Shown: positions 50,896-62,362 of the stretch, in pieces
Numbering within the stretch: position 1 is the first letter of the stretch
Layout of the letters: each line of letters begins with the position of its first letter
Origin: Floccularia luteovirens
Taxonomy: Eukaryota > Basidiomycota > Agaricomycetes > Agaricales > Squamanitaceae
Assembly (NCBI GenBank): GCA_009739215.1
Contig: VSJF01000002.1
Coordinates: 2,666,001-2,730,000 of the forward strand
Reading direction: 5' to 3'
DNA length: 64,000 nucleotides
Program-made: the position numbers and the translations under genes
The notes under the pieces: model-generated
What the model saw: the letters and a program-made list of their open reading frames with translations, nothing else
The model's database searches: none
What the model was told of the DNA's origin: nothing

Positions 50896-52276
50896 TTAGA
50901 AGAAGGTAATATCTTCTGCTCGTCCATTATCAGAGCCGAGCCGTAATGCAACGACTTGTGTAGTCAAACTAGAATAACCGTTCCCAATAAATACTTCTGC
51001 CCGGTTGGCCAGTTCTACATCTACACAAACCGCCCAATCAGATTCACCCCATTTGATCGGTACATCCGCTGATTGTGTAACCTGAACCATCGGGCCGTTC
51101 GGCCATCCTTGTCTCCTTGCCCAATCAGAGTTTGTAAGTGCAGCAACAAGTTTGTGGTATTGTAAATACACGGTCGGGTGATCCCATGCACCATCGTGTA
51201 GAATATGAAGCCTGCGAACAGTCGGGTTTTGCTTTGCTTGATGTGTGATGGTGGCTAAGATTCTTTGCAGTGTTGGGTAACAATGTTCGACAACGGAGGT
51301 AGAATTTCTCTGGTCCAGCGCCGGAGGGAAGACCGATGATTGCAGTAGAGGTAAGGTGGCCCATGTTGTAAAGCCCGTATGTGACCTTGACAATGATTGA
51401 CAATGATCCTCAAAATCACCTGACAAAGAGATTAATGACGCCGAAACAGGAGTTTTCCCAAGCACGGACTTACCTCGACGCAAGTGAAGTGCCATGTATG
51501 AGTGGCCTTTGCTATCAGTTGGTGTGGGTCGAAGTTCTAGTTGGCTTTGCGCTCGTTCAACGATATCTAGCACCTGTTGCGACCATTCAAAGTGATTGGC
51601 GATATATTTCTGAAATGTTGGCCATATTTCATGAAGACCAGGGGATGCCAAGAAGCTATATCATTGTTATTATGTGGGACAAATCCGATACTTGCAGGTG
51701 ACTCACTTCCAATTGAATATCCAATCATCAACTACAATACATCTGTCATTGCCATGCAAGGTCATGACTGCATGTCCCCACTGGAATTCAGACGATGTTC
51801 CAAGTTTTAAATGGACTCTCTCGCTTTCAGGACACACTTCATTGAAGGTAGAGATATCGATGGAATCTTGTGTCGGACCGGTAAGAAAAGCAGAAAGTGG
51901 AACAGTTGCTTTTTCTCCACGAGGGCGCCACACCAGTGGTTGGTACACGTACACACGAGATGTTTGCAGTGCAAGGTGGTGATACAGAAGAATCTCTTGC
52001 GCCTGAATTTAGCATTAACGACCTTGTTCGGTCAAATGGTGTACAGGTGACACACACCTGATTATTGAATCCTGCTCCTTGAAGCTGCTTGAAAAGTATA
52101 AATTTATTCATCCTTGATTTTTGGAGAAGTGTGTGTGAGCCATTGATTTCTTCTTCGGCAAGCTGAGTGTACAAGGCATAAGAAGGTCGAGATTTATAGT
52201 ATATGAATGAAGATAATAACAAAACACAGATAACGAGAGTGGTCAGTAGGCGTACGAATTTACTATGCATTAACAT
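50896..52276 (-). CDS. Type II membrane protein, O-fucosyltransferase-like
   Basis: The start MLMHSKFVRLLTTLVICVLL gives a short cytosolic tail and one signal-anchor helix (about residues 8-26), so the enzyme faces the Golgi or ER lumen. The catalytic part has the FKQLQGAGFNNQAQE motif used by GT65/68-type fucosyltransferases to hold the donor, followed by LQTSRVYVYQPLVWRP, MALHLRRGDFEDHC (the HxRRGD-like signature) and a C-terminal AEVFIGNGYSSLTTQVVALR. These match agaric proteins annotated as GDP-fucose protein O-fucosyltransferase-like. Introns near 52066-52012, 51705-51654 and 51473-51424 join in frame. The acceptor protein is unknown. Confidence 0.78.
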
Positions 52277-52307
52277 GAAAATCTAGAGAAAGTGAATGTA
52301 TACTTGA

Positions 52308-52334
52308 TTGTCACGTTTGTCACGTTTGTCACGA
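52308..52334. repeat. Three tandem 9-base units between divergent genes
   Basis: The unit TTGTCACGT occurs three times head to tail (the last copy differs in its final base), 32-58 bases upstream of the fucosyltransferase-like start, inside the 256-base divergent spacer shared with copy B. It could bind a transcription factor or be a simple replication slip. Confidence 0.7.
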
Positions 52335-52532
52335 AGGTGGTAAAGATCGACATTCGCAACAAATGCCTTTGTAAGTTTAGGCTGTTTGAATAATGAATGC
52401 GCAGCAATAACAAGCTTCTCTTGGCCATTAATCGCTCTCCACCTGCTTCATCGTCCCTAGAACTTTAAAGTACTATATAGTATCCAGCGAAAATGGTCAG
52501 GCGGAAGGTTGGCATCCCACCCCTTCGAAAGC

Positions 52533-53768
52533 ATGTCGACTTACCAGAATTTACCTTCTCTCGTTGGTGGTATTCCATCAGGAAATGATCTACCTTTTTC
52601 TATGACGTTTGCTGCACTATATGGATTGCTTTTACCTGTATTCATCTTTCGGGTCGTAAAGAAAACATCCCGGAATACCATCCTTCTTGGCACTGTGGGC
52701 TATGTTGTCGAACGGTAATATACACCTTGCTTCACGACATGTGCATCAGCTCATGGTACTCAGGACAATAATGTTTAGTCTACGCTCTGTGGACACTTCG
52801 GAAGAGGCTCCCGAGAACAAGTCCGAAGGCTTTTTGGAATACACCCAAACGACTTTGGCCATAGGCTTTATTGCTCTTATCCAAGATCTCGCGTTCCTCC
52901 TGCGCACTGTGCTGGTCAATTCTTCATATGGCACAGACGCAGCCAAATTGTCCAAGTCGAAACACTCCCCGGAAATTAAGCTACACAAGTCTAACACAGA
53001 GTCAGATTTTATAACACTGGCATTAGACGATTTACCCCCACTCAATTCTACCGTTCCTGATCACGCTTCCCAGCGATTTTGGTTCCGTCGGATGCACGAC
53101 TTTATGAACATTGTGTTCATCGTAATTCTCGTTACCGGGTCTATTGGGAATTGCAGGTTGATTATCCAGCGAAGTGATCCTCGACGTGTCAAGGAAAACC
53201 AAGCATTGAGGTAAACACGTCTATTTTTTCATATGAGATATCAGAGCTGACGGTACTTGACCTTTTAGACTGGCGAGCGCGTCGCTCTGCCTGTCAATAC
53301 TAGTTTCCATTGTAGCTGTATCCGTTTGGGCATACAGATGTATACCAAATGTGAACAAAAAGGCTTTGACTTATCTCATTGGACTTAACGCCCTACTTGT
53401 AAGAATGCATTATTTTGGAAAACGATCACTGATCTGATATTTTTTCTCAGATGCTACCAAATATTTATCGCATTGTGCTCATGAACGGGACATCCTCATC
53501 ATATGAGTTCTCTGATCCAGACGCCTATGGTTATCTTGCCCGAAAGGTCGTCTTCTATGTATTGGATGTTCTACCAGAATGGATCGCCACTTTGGTGCTT
53601 TGTTCTATAAACGTCCGACAAATATTCGAAACTGGTATTTCTGGTGACACTAAATGGCGAGATGAGACCGCAGAGGAAAGTAAGAAAGAGCAAACAGAAG
53701 AACCTGGAAAAAGATGTTTGATCACTACACTGATGACGGCTTTCTGCAAAAATAATAACAAGCAATAA
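52533..53768 (+). CDS. Multi-pass membrane protein, agaric family, copy B
   Basis: MSTYQNLPSLVGGIPSGNDL leads into spans FAALYGLLLPVFIFRVV and ILLGTVGYVVER. After a short intron come RTIMFSLRSVDTSEE, LAIGFIALIQDLAFLLRTV, MHDFMNIVFIVILVTGSIGN, LCLSILVSIVAVSVWAY and VFYVLDVLPEWIATLVLC, with a charged tail. The pairs ILLGTVGYVVER/FLIGTVAFSVER, DHASQRFWFRRM/DHPRQRFWTRRF and VLPEWIATLVLCSINVR/VLPEWLATVLLFTVNVR show descent from one ancestor with copy A. The function is unknown. Confidence 0.75.
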
Positions 53769-53894
53769 ATTGAAAAATGTTACCGTTGGATCGTTAGTTT
53801 ATGACTCTTGACATTCGGACAATGTTATTGACATCAATATGATTTATTCTTATAGTCCAAAACTCCATACAAACTTAGCAGAACGGGGGGCTGG

Positions 53895-54456
53895 TATGTC
53901 TACCACATGTTTACCGAATCTCGGCACCCAGCCTCCATTTGCTTTCAACATTTTGAACCACACACTAAAATTATAATCAGTCATGGCCGCAATGTGTAAG
54001 AAGCTGCTTACTCATCGAACTCAATATCCGGGAGATATGACATTTGACCCGATCCGACGGTCAGCTCAGTCAATGAGGTGCCATTTGTACAGCAAAGGAG
54101 AGTATCATTTTCATCAGTTGAATATGAGTGAACGTAGCTTTGACTGCAAATACTCATATCTGGACAAATAGTGCTGTTGATTTCGATTTTGAATGTTCCT
54201 CTACCGGAGCCTGCCTGCGTTGTGGAGAATCCGTCTGAGTCAAGAGCACGAGAATCGATGTTGATTGATGGATGCAGAAAACTGTTTGCACTGGTCAGCT
54301 GTTGTTTCTCCCGGACATCGAGTTCGATGAATAAGTAGTTTGTTTAACACTGCAGCCGTGACTGATTTATTACTGATTGTTGTTCTAGTCTGTGGTTCAG
54401 GCTGTTGATTGATGGAAGCTGGGTACCGAGATTCGGTAAACAAGTGATAGACATAC
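53895..54456. mobile_element. Fold-back (inverted-repeat) element, MITE-like
   Basis: The left arm from 53895 and the right arm ending at 54456 are inverted copies. The outer 45 bases or so match with only a few changes (shared GTATGTCTA, TGTTTACCGAATCTCGG and ACCCAGC blocks), and similarity resumes further in (about 53980-54035 against 54345-54290, shared TCATCGAACTC and TCCGGGAGA blocks). The total is about 560 bases with arms of up to 175 bases. A clear target-site duplication is not visible. A transcript would fold into a long hairpin. Whether this is a mobile MITE or a local inverted duplication is open. Confidence 0.65.
54008..54330 (-). CDS. Small cysteine-containing ORF inside the inverted repeat
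   Basis: On the minus strand an open frame reads LTSANSFLHPSINIDSRALD, GFSTTQAGSGRGTFKIEI, NSTICPDMSICSQSYVHSYS, DENDTLLCCTNGTSLTEL and ends YLPDIEFDE at 54008. Six cysteines and two N-glycosylation-type NST/NGT sites suggest a secreted domain. The upstream boundary is unclear: the frame is open from about 54330 and may start at an acceptor. A shorter relative lies at 54717-54926. The family is not recognised. Confidence 0.35.
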
Positions 54457-54716
54457 GGGACTTACCCCCATTTTGCGATTCTCCACCCTCCCGGGTACCG
54501 CTATGATTTTGTACTACTTATATCATGCACCTCCTTATTTCTTCGGTTGGTCATCTCAAATATTCCGGATGCATAATGAGGTTTTTGGCGTCATAGAGAA
54601 TTAAAATGAGTAAATGAACGACGGATTCCACTGTATTCATCATTATATGTAAAATAATGAACGCGTATCAGTAATGTACTGATTCGCCATGTGCCCAGCA
54701 AATGGCGCCCTTAGTT

Positions 54717-54926
54717 TCATGGATCGTATATATTTGCAACGGGTATATTATCGCAAGGAATGGTGTGAGGGCAAGCGATGCTGTAATAGTTTACTAGAAA
54801 TTTTGCACCCTCGTCATCTTGCCTGTGTTGTGGAGAAGCTGTAATGTTTGGCGCAATACGAGTGGGGATCGCAAATGTAGGAGTGTTAAATAGAGAGCGA
54901 AAAGTGAAACAAAAAAAGAGTTCATT
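54717..54926 (-). pseudogene. Possible broken small secreted protein gene, related to the 54.0-54.3 kb ORF
   Basis: ATG at 54926 opens MNSFFVSLFALYLTLLHLRS, a good signal peptide. After a TTACAG acceptor-like site near 54845 the text reads SPQHRQDDEGAKFLVNYYS, then IACPHTIPCDNIPVANIYDP and stop at 54717, in a frame different from the signal peptide. The GAKFLVNYYSIACP stretch aligns with GTFKIEINSTICP of the neighbouring ORF, and both follow a near-identical CCTG[C/T]GTTGTGGAGAA segment. It is a diverged copy, probably with a frame break or an intron I cannot place. Confidence 0.3.
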
Positions 54927-55037
54927 ATCGAAAGAGTTAAGTACAGAAGGATAGCTGATTTTTTTTATGGTGCCGGAGTGCACATCTTATACGTATCATA
55001 AAAGTTGTGCGTAACTATTGCACCACTGTAGCTTGCG

Positions 55038-55080
55038 TATCAGATAAGTTAAAGTATAACTTAAACTTTACCGTCTGATA
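55038..55080. repeat. Imperfect 43-base palindrome
   Basis: TATCAGA at one end pairs with TCTGATA at the other, and the inner AAGTTAAAGT/ACTTAAACTTT stretch also pairs partly. It lies about 90 bases upstream of the TFB-type start and could be a hairpin or a dimeric binding site. Confidence 0.6.
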
Positions 55081-55166
55081 ACAATAGTGACAGATCACGT
55101 GCATAACATTTCCCGAGAAAATGTTTTGATTGCTTGAAATTGATGTGAACACAGGTAGTATAACAC

Positions 55167-56805
55167 ATGTTGTATTCCTCTTCTCTTTCACCGCACTGTC
55201 ATTTCATCAAATATGCACTCCGGATATCAGGAATCTCAACTCAGCGACGCTCCTACGCAAAAGCTGCTGATTCACTCGCCGCTCATATTCCAACATTGAC
55301 CACCACAAACAAACGCAAGTCTTCAAACATGAAGAAATCTGGACAAGTTCTGTCTCCTGTCATAGGAACGGATCTCCCACCAACAGAAGAATGGCGCCGT
55401 TACTTTCCGCAAAATCTTGTTTCGAACCACAGAGTATGTGTGCGAAATGCAAAGACTGCAGATTTGCTTGCAGAGTCATTCGTACCGGAAGGATCGAGGG
55501 ACAAAATTATTGTGGAAGCTTATCCAGGTATATAATCAACATTCTATATACGTGAGGAACTGCTCATATGTGAAGGAAAGGTCCCGGTCAGCTTACACGA
55601 GCACTTCTGAGATTACCAAAAGAGCGGATACGGAAGATAATTGTAATGGAAGATGACAATTCTTACCTAAATTATCTGAGGGTATGTTTGCTATAATATT
55701 CCAACTGGAATAAAGTAACATTAATGCATTCATTCATAGCCTCTAGCAAGAGTGGATCCTCGCATTTCGATCGTCGAGTTGGGGGGCTACAGTTGGGACT
55801 CATATAAACACCTAGAGTCTTCAGGTTTACTGAATGACGTCTCCATAATGGACTGGAATGCTGGAGGCATGTCATTCTCTTTTGAACATGACCCCTCACT
55901 GACTGTCTATTGTTTTTCATAGTGCACCCTCATTTACAATACATCTCACAATTGTCGCTGACAGTAGCTGGAGAACAGCTTATTTCCCAATTTATACGCA
56001 CAATTCCAGGTAGACAGTGGTTATTTCGCTATGGTCGTGTACCAATGAATTTTCTCCTGAGCCAGCATCTCCAAGAGGTACATTAACACACCCTTTTATC
56101 CGCCCACCCTTTCCTTACACCATGTTAGCGAGTAACAGCGGACATCAAGACACATAACACTCGATGCAAGCTCAGTATTATTGCAGAAGCCGTAGCAGAA
56201 TGCACGATACCTTTGAAACATGAGTTATTGCAGCCTTTCTCAGAACATTTCCATCCCGTCCCGCTTATTGACGCAGAATCGAGAAAAAGTGATTACAGAC
56301 GTATTGGGACACCATATCAATCCTTAACTATCGTACCACTCCAACATCAAGTGCGCCAATCCAATTTTCTCGAGCAGACTGACATTCAATTAACAAATTG
56401 CACATTAGATAATACAGAAAAATCAACTAGATGCATGGGATTTTTGTACACGTCGCCTCCTTGTACGAAAAGCAACCCCACTCAAAATATGTCTACCGTT
56501 CGTATTTCCTCTCACAACATTCTTGTAATAATAAAAATTTGCAGCACTCTTGCACCTGGTGCGCAATCCATTTTGAAGAAGATTTCGGATCCCAAGCTCC
56601 CACTAGACCAGAGAGTAGACATCAAGAAAACACCGCGTGCACTCACTGTTAATGAATGGTCATTACTAGTGAAAGCTTTCGATGAATGGCCATTCCGTCC
56701 TGACGTGCGTTCCTCGAACTTCTTGCGAGCATCAAAACATTTTACTTACATCGTTTATAGGACCTTTCAATAGATACTTATTATGTTAGTGATCCTGATG
56801 CGTAG
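55167..56805 (+). CDS. MTF1: Mitochondrial TFB/Dim1-type rRNA adenine methyltransferase-like protein
   Basis: The N-terminus MLYSSSLSPHCHFIKYALR and ISTQRRSYAKAADSLAAH is basic and fits a mitochondrial presequence. The fold markers of the KsgA/Dim1/TFB family follow: KIIVEAYPGPGQLTRALL (the AdoMet loop, with PGPG formed across an intron), IRKIIVMEDDNSYL, SIVELGGYSWDSYKHLE, LFRYGRVPMNFLLSQHLQE and a C-terminal YQSLTIVPLQHQ, RRLLVRKATPLK, LAPGAQSILKKISDP, EWSLLVKAFDEWPFRPDDLS. The ending DTYYVSDPDA stops at 56805. In fungi such proteins act as the mitochondrial RNA polymerase specificity factor (Mtf1) or as a 12S-type rRNA dimethylase. The early motif has Glu-Ala-Tyr-Pro-Gly where methylases have E-x-G-x-G, which favours the Mtf1-type role. 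One join near 56490 is off by a base. Confidence 0.72.
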
Positions 56806-56958
56806 TGTTCCACCATAGATGAAATTTGAGTTATTCAGTCCAGCAATATATTATAGGATATAGCTCTAAAATCAAACTATCATATTACTGAGCATGTTAC
56901 GACTCTAGTGGTTGCGTTTCCTAAAAGGTGGTATGAGAATCGATAAGTATCCTGTAAA

Positions 56959-59900
56959 TCAAACTATAATGTCTACCTCAAGAGTCTCTTGTGTCTGAGT
57001 GTCATCAATTTGTGTCTCTTCCCATCCATCTGGTAAAGTCTTTTGACTATCCTCTTGACTATTCTCTTGTGTTTCCACCAACGTTGGAGCATCAGTGAAC
57101 GGATCCGACATGTCAATATCAGTTGACTGAGAGTCCAAGGGAGGTGTGTCATTCCCTTTTTTCGTAGAAGTGCCCTTTCGTGTCTTTGTGTCATTCGATA
57201 CTTTTGACAGCATTCCAAACAGTGTAGATTGCTTTGGACCTTCTCGCCTTTCCGTATCCTTCTCTTTTTGTTTGCCCTTCTCTTTTCCTTTCACTAAAGA
57301 TCATTGTTGGAAAATACTATACAGTAATAACACCAAAGTGCGTACCCTTTGGAACGTCTTTCTCAGCCGCGTCCACTTTCTCAAAAAAGCTTTCACTTTT
57401 GTTGATAGTTTTATTTATGTCGGCTTTTCGCGCAAATGGATTTTTAGAGTCTTGGGTGGGTTTTTTAGCGAACGGATTAGTCTCTATAAATCAATCAATC
57501 AATCAGGAAGCACGAAATAGGATAGTGATTATAGAGTCAGATACTTTGTTTGGGTGGAGGCATTGAGAAATCAACCCGATCCTCCGGTGTTTCTGCAAAC
57601 TCGTCCCGCTTTCGTTTGCCATCCTGGAGTGGTGGAGAGTCCCTCGGAGATGGTTGCGAGACTGTTTGCGACCTTCCACCTTCAGTAGGGGCAACGGAAC
57701 TATAACGCGATTTCTCTATGACAGGTTTTGTCACACGAGCCATCCCAGGCCTTTCAATTGCAGGTGGGGGACGAAAGTCACCCAAAAGATCCACTTTTGA
57801 AGAAGAGGCTACGTTAGGGCTTGCAATTTGACGTATTGGAGGGTCTGGTTTTAACCACCGCTTTCGCTTGTTCCTTGCAGCTACCATCCTGTCTTCACAA
57901 TCTTCGCGGTCATCCTTCAGCATCTGAATTTTCTCTTTCAACCCAACCAAGTGATAAAACTCGGCGACTTTGATAGCAAGATCGAAAGACGTAATCTGGT
58001 GCAACAGTTTGGTGAGTTCGATTGCTCGGTTATGGTCGTCCATTTTGCAAGCTGCCTGGATGAGAACGATCAAGTCTTTATCCATCTGCCTCTCCTTCGC
58101 TACTATGTCTTCTGTTGTCAATTCTTCATCCAAAGCATCTAGAACTAGTTGCGTGTGTAATGATACTCGTTCGAATCTAATGTTATGTGAATTTCTGAAC
58201 GTATTCGAAAGATGGCGAACCGCTTACTGCTCAAGTTTTGGGTCTCCAACTGACCGGAACGGGAGTTGGATCGGTAGTTCCTGTATCAAGGGCCTTGGGA
58301 AGCTTGGGTGTTCTTGTCTGCCCTAACATCGCTCGAGGTTAGACCAAGAGTGTATACAAGTATCTATATTTGCATGCCTTGAGAATCAAACACAGGAATG
58401 TGTTTTCATTGATCCCAACTGGCCAGTAACTTTCATCCTTTCCTTGTCTGCGCTGGACTCGTTTCGTGTCTAGTATACGAGCCCAGGACGCGTGATGTGG
58501 TATACGATATTTCGTCAAAATATGAACATGTTCTGCACTGTCATATATTGCAGGGGCCTAATGAGAGTTGGCATAACGTCGATTATAGTACAACGCAGTT
58601 ACTTACACCTTGTTCCGTGATGCCTATCCACTTCAGCGTGTGTCCTTTTGGAACTGGAAGGATATCTCGTTGACGTATAGTGAAGTCTTCAAAATTGATG
58701 ATACAATACGAAAGATTTTGTGAACCTAAAATCGCCAGGCTTAGCTTGTGAGACAATACAAAAAGCTGGCTCAGATCTGACCGTCAATCGTAGTAGATCC
58801 TGCACGATAAACAACGAAGACCCATTCAGGACCTGCTACCATAGAGACGAAGTCTCCTCCAAGACCCATTATACGACGTTCTCTTCCTGTTCCACTTAAA
58901 AATGTCAAGTCATTTTCAGTAGTGGCTATCACTACATTTCCGAGGCCTTGCAATGCGTCGTCCGAACTTGGGCGAGTGTTGGAAGATAGTACTGGGCCGC
59001 CCGCAGCAATTCCGAGAATAGTAGTACCCTTAGCATTCAGCTGATATGACCATTCACGTTCTGACGCGTTCCAACTGCCATATGGCTTGAACAATAAGGT
59101 AGCAAGGTGGTCATCCTCCGGCGGACAAGCAAAAGCTGCTCCACGTTCGCCTGTATGACGGTAGTTTGGTAATAAATCATATAAACATAGAGCAGATACT
59201 CACCTAAATACCCTAAATCATACTTCGCAGGTGCCGTAAAATGGTACCCTTTTCGCAATGAGCGGTCGAAGAATTCTATATTCACGATATAATGAGTATC
59301 TTGGTCTGTGACTTCAATTACTCCAATGGTGTTGTAAGCTGAAATGCCATAAGTGTAAATCGGATGGGATACACTATCATTTAAACATACCAAGATATCG
59401 TTTTCTGTTCTCCATAGGTGTTGAACCTGGCTGAAAGGGCGGTTGTGCTTTTGTTATACTCACTTCAAAAATCATAAGTCAAGTTTGTTATTCATTGAAT
59501 TAAAAACAATACCCATTTCCTTGACAAGTCCATGTCTGCCATTAACCTCAGGTTCATCTTGAAGACCGGTTCCCAAATCATCAACAATCCAATCATCCTC
59601 GAAAGCATCATCATCCAAGTTAGTCCTAGCAGGAGCATCACCCGTAGCAGTTTCCAGAATTCCGCTGAACAGGTCGGGACCATTAGCTGCTTTAGACGTA
59701 GTAACAGCAGGTGCGGTCGTTGCGGTCGTCTTTTTAACCGGATCCGGCAATGAACCAGGGATAGGGTCTAGCCAGCGACTAAACACCCCATTGTTGTCTG
59801 TCCACGCTAGTATATTCTGTGCAGGTGAGAATGCCATTTGAGTGATCGTGACATCTTGTTGTTTATCATGTCTAGATTGCACAGGAAAGTGTCAGACGGA

Positions 59901-61064
59901 CTCGAGCGAGAGTTACATCATAAAAACATACGATACAACAACTCGTCGCGTTTGGGTCGACCATATATGTATTTTCGATCTTGAGGCCCCTGCAAGGTAA
60001 ACACCGTTGATAGACACAGCAAGTGCCGTTATTGGCCCCGAGACATATGTATCTGTATATATCGATGATTTAGACCAAGAGGAGCGTGATATTGACACTA
60101 TTTCTATATTTAAAAAGTAATCTTAGGCAAAGCACACAGGGTTAGATGATGAAATCATACCGTGACTTCTTGTGGGCACGAAGAAATAAGTTCCAGAGGG
60201 GTGCCATACTGCTGAGCAGTCATGCAGAAAGTCAGGAGACCTAGATCATAATTGTAACCAAATTCATGATGACATAAATTAGGACGTACTCGGAATCAGC
60301 AACTGCGGGTATGATGCCTTCGATTGTTTTTTCAAGCTTGGATTGTTCTGAAGACATATCCCATACAATAATATTGCCATCAGATCCACAAGTTGTCTGA
60401 CAAGTTGGACAATTCACCTGGAGGTAGTATCAAGGATGATAAACAACACTTACCAGAAGATCTTCCATCGGGTGCCAAGTCGCTCTCCGAACAGCTTTTT
60501 TATGTCCCTCCAATCTCTGAACTTGCATAACATCCTCCATATCTATTACTTTGACAAACAACTCACTGCTTAAATCAGCTAAATACTGCAGAAACATGAA
60601 GAGGTTACACACTCTGATCCGACAGCAGCTCTCCTTCCTTTGGAATCAACAGCAATGCATCGTACAGATGCCGCATTCATACTCGTTAATATTGTATCAA
60701 GCTCAACCTTGTCTTTGAAGTACCGTCTAACTTCAGAATCCATGCAGCCAGATAACCAGGAGTCATCCTGAATGTATACCCTCAGAGGTGTTGTTTGTAA
60801 ACATTTGAATAAGAACGCACAGCGATAGCGACAGATGTAATGGGCTCATCTGCATCTGCTGCAGTTTCGGGTTCCTGTTCTGCTCCTTCTGCCATTTTCC
60901 ACATCCTAACTATACAATCCTGTCCACCAGTAAAAGCGCGTCTGAATAGGATATCAAGACCATCTGGGTTAGAAAAGAGGTAAACTGACTTACTCTCCGT
61001 CCTTTGAAAGGACCAGACATGTATGTCCTGAACCATGAGACGATGTCGTGATAAGCTTCGCCAT
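56959..61064 (-). CDS. CTF4: Replisome adaptor Ctf4/Mcl1 (WDHD1/AND-1)
   Basis: Minus-strand exons encode an N-terminal WD40 propeller, the SepB/Mcl1 middle domain and a basic tail. The start [20 protein letters not shown] joins [17 protein letters not shown]. Further blades include [36 protein letters not shown] with [14 protein letters not shown], and [14 protein letters not shown]. The middle domain (about 59400-58770) has [35 protein letters not shown], and a later helical block [19 protein letters not shown] and [20 protein letters not shown]. The C-terminus holds NPFAKKP/NPFARK repeats and an acidic [10 protein letters not shown] end. Ctf4 trimers bridge GINS/CMG and Pol alpha-primase and aid sister cohesion. 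A Pro/Lys-rich tail replaces the animal HMG box. A few exon joins were not traced base by base. Confidence 0.87.
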
Positions 61065-61540
61065 CGAATGGAATGTTGAGTAAAGCAGAACGCGTCGACA
61101 CGGATGTCACGATGAAGTCACGCGTTCGTGACTAAAGGAGATAACGGACCGAATGATGAATTACCCTTGTCATCCAGCTTCTTATTTCATTGATCATCAC
61201 TAAACATTGATTTTTCGTTTGAAACAAACCTAATTTACCTTTACACAGAAAGAAGCGAGGTAAGTGATATATGGATAACGATATTTCTCAGTAACCATCA
61301 CTTCGCTCTTTCACATCCTCTATGGCAACGCAAACTCGGAACAGACTACACAGCGTTCAAACCCACTAATCTCTGTTAATGTTAATCACCTGGGCTTCAA
61401 AGTATCAGTTAGAGTCACGCGGTCCTAGCGAACCTCATCAACTTCCTTGATCTATATCAATGCAATGGGCAGTCACTGATTTGTACGCCCCAGATCAGAG
61501 ATGGAAGTATGGCGATGTTGCTGGTTTATGATACCGTGTC
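61065..61540. other. Divergent spacer between CTF4 and four-pass membrane gene
   Basis: A shared promoter region of 476 bases. It contains the two ACGCGT boxes listed separately. No exon was seen. Confidence 0.4.
61090..61125. promoter_or_regulatory. Two MluI cell-cycle boxes upstream of CTF4
   Basis: Exact ACGCGT hexamers at 61090-61095 and 61120-61125 lie 26 and 56 bases before the CTF4 start codon. MBF-type factors use this site for S-phase genes. The hexamer is also expected by chance about 15 times in 64 kb, so only the pairing and position are notable. Confidence 0.45.
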
Positions 61541-62128
61541 ATGACACCGGGCGCTACATGGCAGGGACTGTCACTGTCAGCTAACGATAAAAGCGGACTC
61601 CCAGGCTTCGCGTTTATTGTTTCCCATAAGAGAAAACCCGAGGGATACAAACCAAACGCTCGTACTCTCCCTCCCCACCCAATGATATACCTTATAATCA
61701 TTTCCTTGTGTCTGTCAACGCTCTGCACAGTGTTCTCATCACTGGTAGTCGTTAACGCTCCCATCTTCGCAGTTGTCTACGGCGCATTTGTTATGAACGC
61801 TGTATACCTCCTCTACTTCCATTTGGAGGATAGAAAGAAGGAACCGCTGCAATCGATCTCAAAAACCAACTTTGCATGCGCATGCATTCTCATAGGAGTA
61901 TGGATGTCAACGCTTGTCACCGTGACCGTCTATACCGCACTTTGGTGGACTAAAGTCGACGTCATGAGATCATGGCATATGCTCGTATGCTGCGTATTCA
62001 GTCTTCTGACAGACATCGTGGCGGGATGTATATCCTGGAATATTTACAGGCAGAGGAAGGACACTCAATATACTAACAAATGGCGCTGGAGAGTGGGCAC
62101 CGCTCCTTCCCCAGCTCAATGGAAGTGA
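61541..62128 (+). CDS. Four-pass membrane protein, unrecognised
   Basis: A single exon of 195 codons. Hydrophobic spans are IYLIIISLCLSTLCTVFSSL, FAVVYGAFVMNAVYLLYF, FACACILIGVWMSTLVTVTV and MLVCCVFSLLTDIVAGCISW. The N-terminal 48 residues are polar (SLSANDKSGLPGFAF) and the tail ends WRVGTAPSPAQWK. This four-helix, MARVEL-like length and spacing is common among small agaric membrane proteins of unknown role. It runs divergently from CTF4. Confidence 0.7.
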   Translation: MTPGATWQGLSLSANDKSGLPGFAFIVSHKRKPEGYKPNARTLPPHPMIYLIIISLCLSTLCTVFSSLVVVNAPIFAVVYGAFVMNAVYLLYFHLEDRKKEPLQSISKTNFACACILIGVWMSTLVTVTVYTALWWTKVDVMRSWHMLVCCVFSLLTDIVAGCISWNIYRQRKDTQYTNKWRWRVGTAPSPAQWK

Positions 62129-62362
62129 GTGTATCAATTATGTGATTTTAGGAGTCTTCCAACTAACGTCACTCCAGTATTGGACAGCATATATAAAACC
62201 CCCTTCATTACACGCACAGGTTGCGTTTATACCTCAAATGTATCTAATTTATTGTACCTGATCCTTATGTACCACTCCTTTATCTGAGCTTGCTTGTACC
62301 CTATTAATTTATAGCTCTGTGCCTTTATCGACTACTATATTGTGGGCAAACAAGATTTTTGT

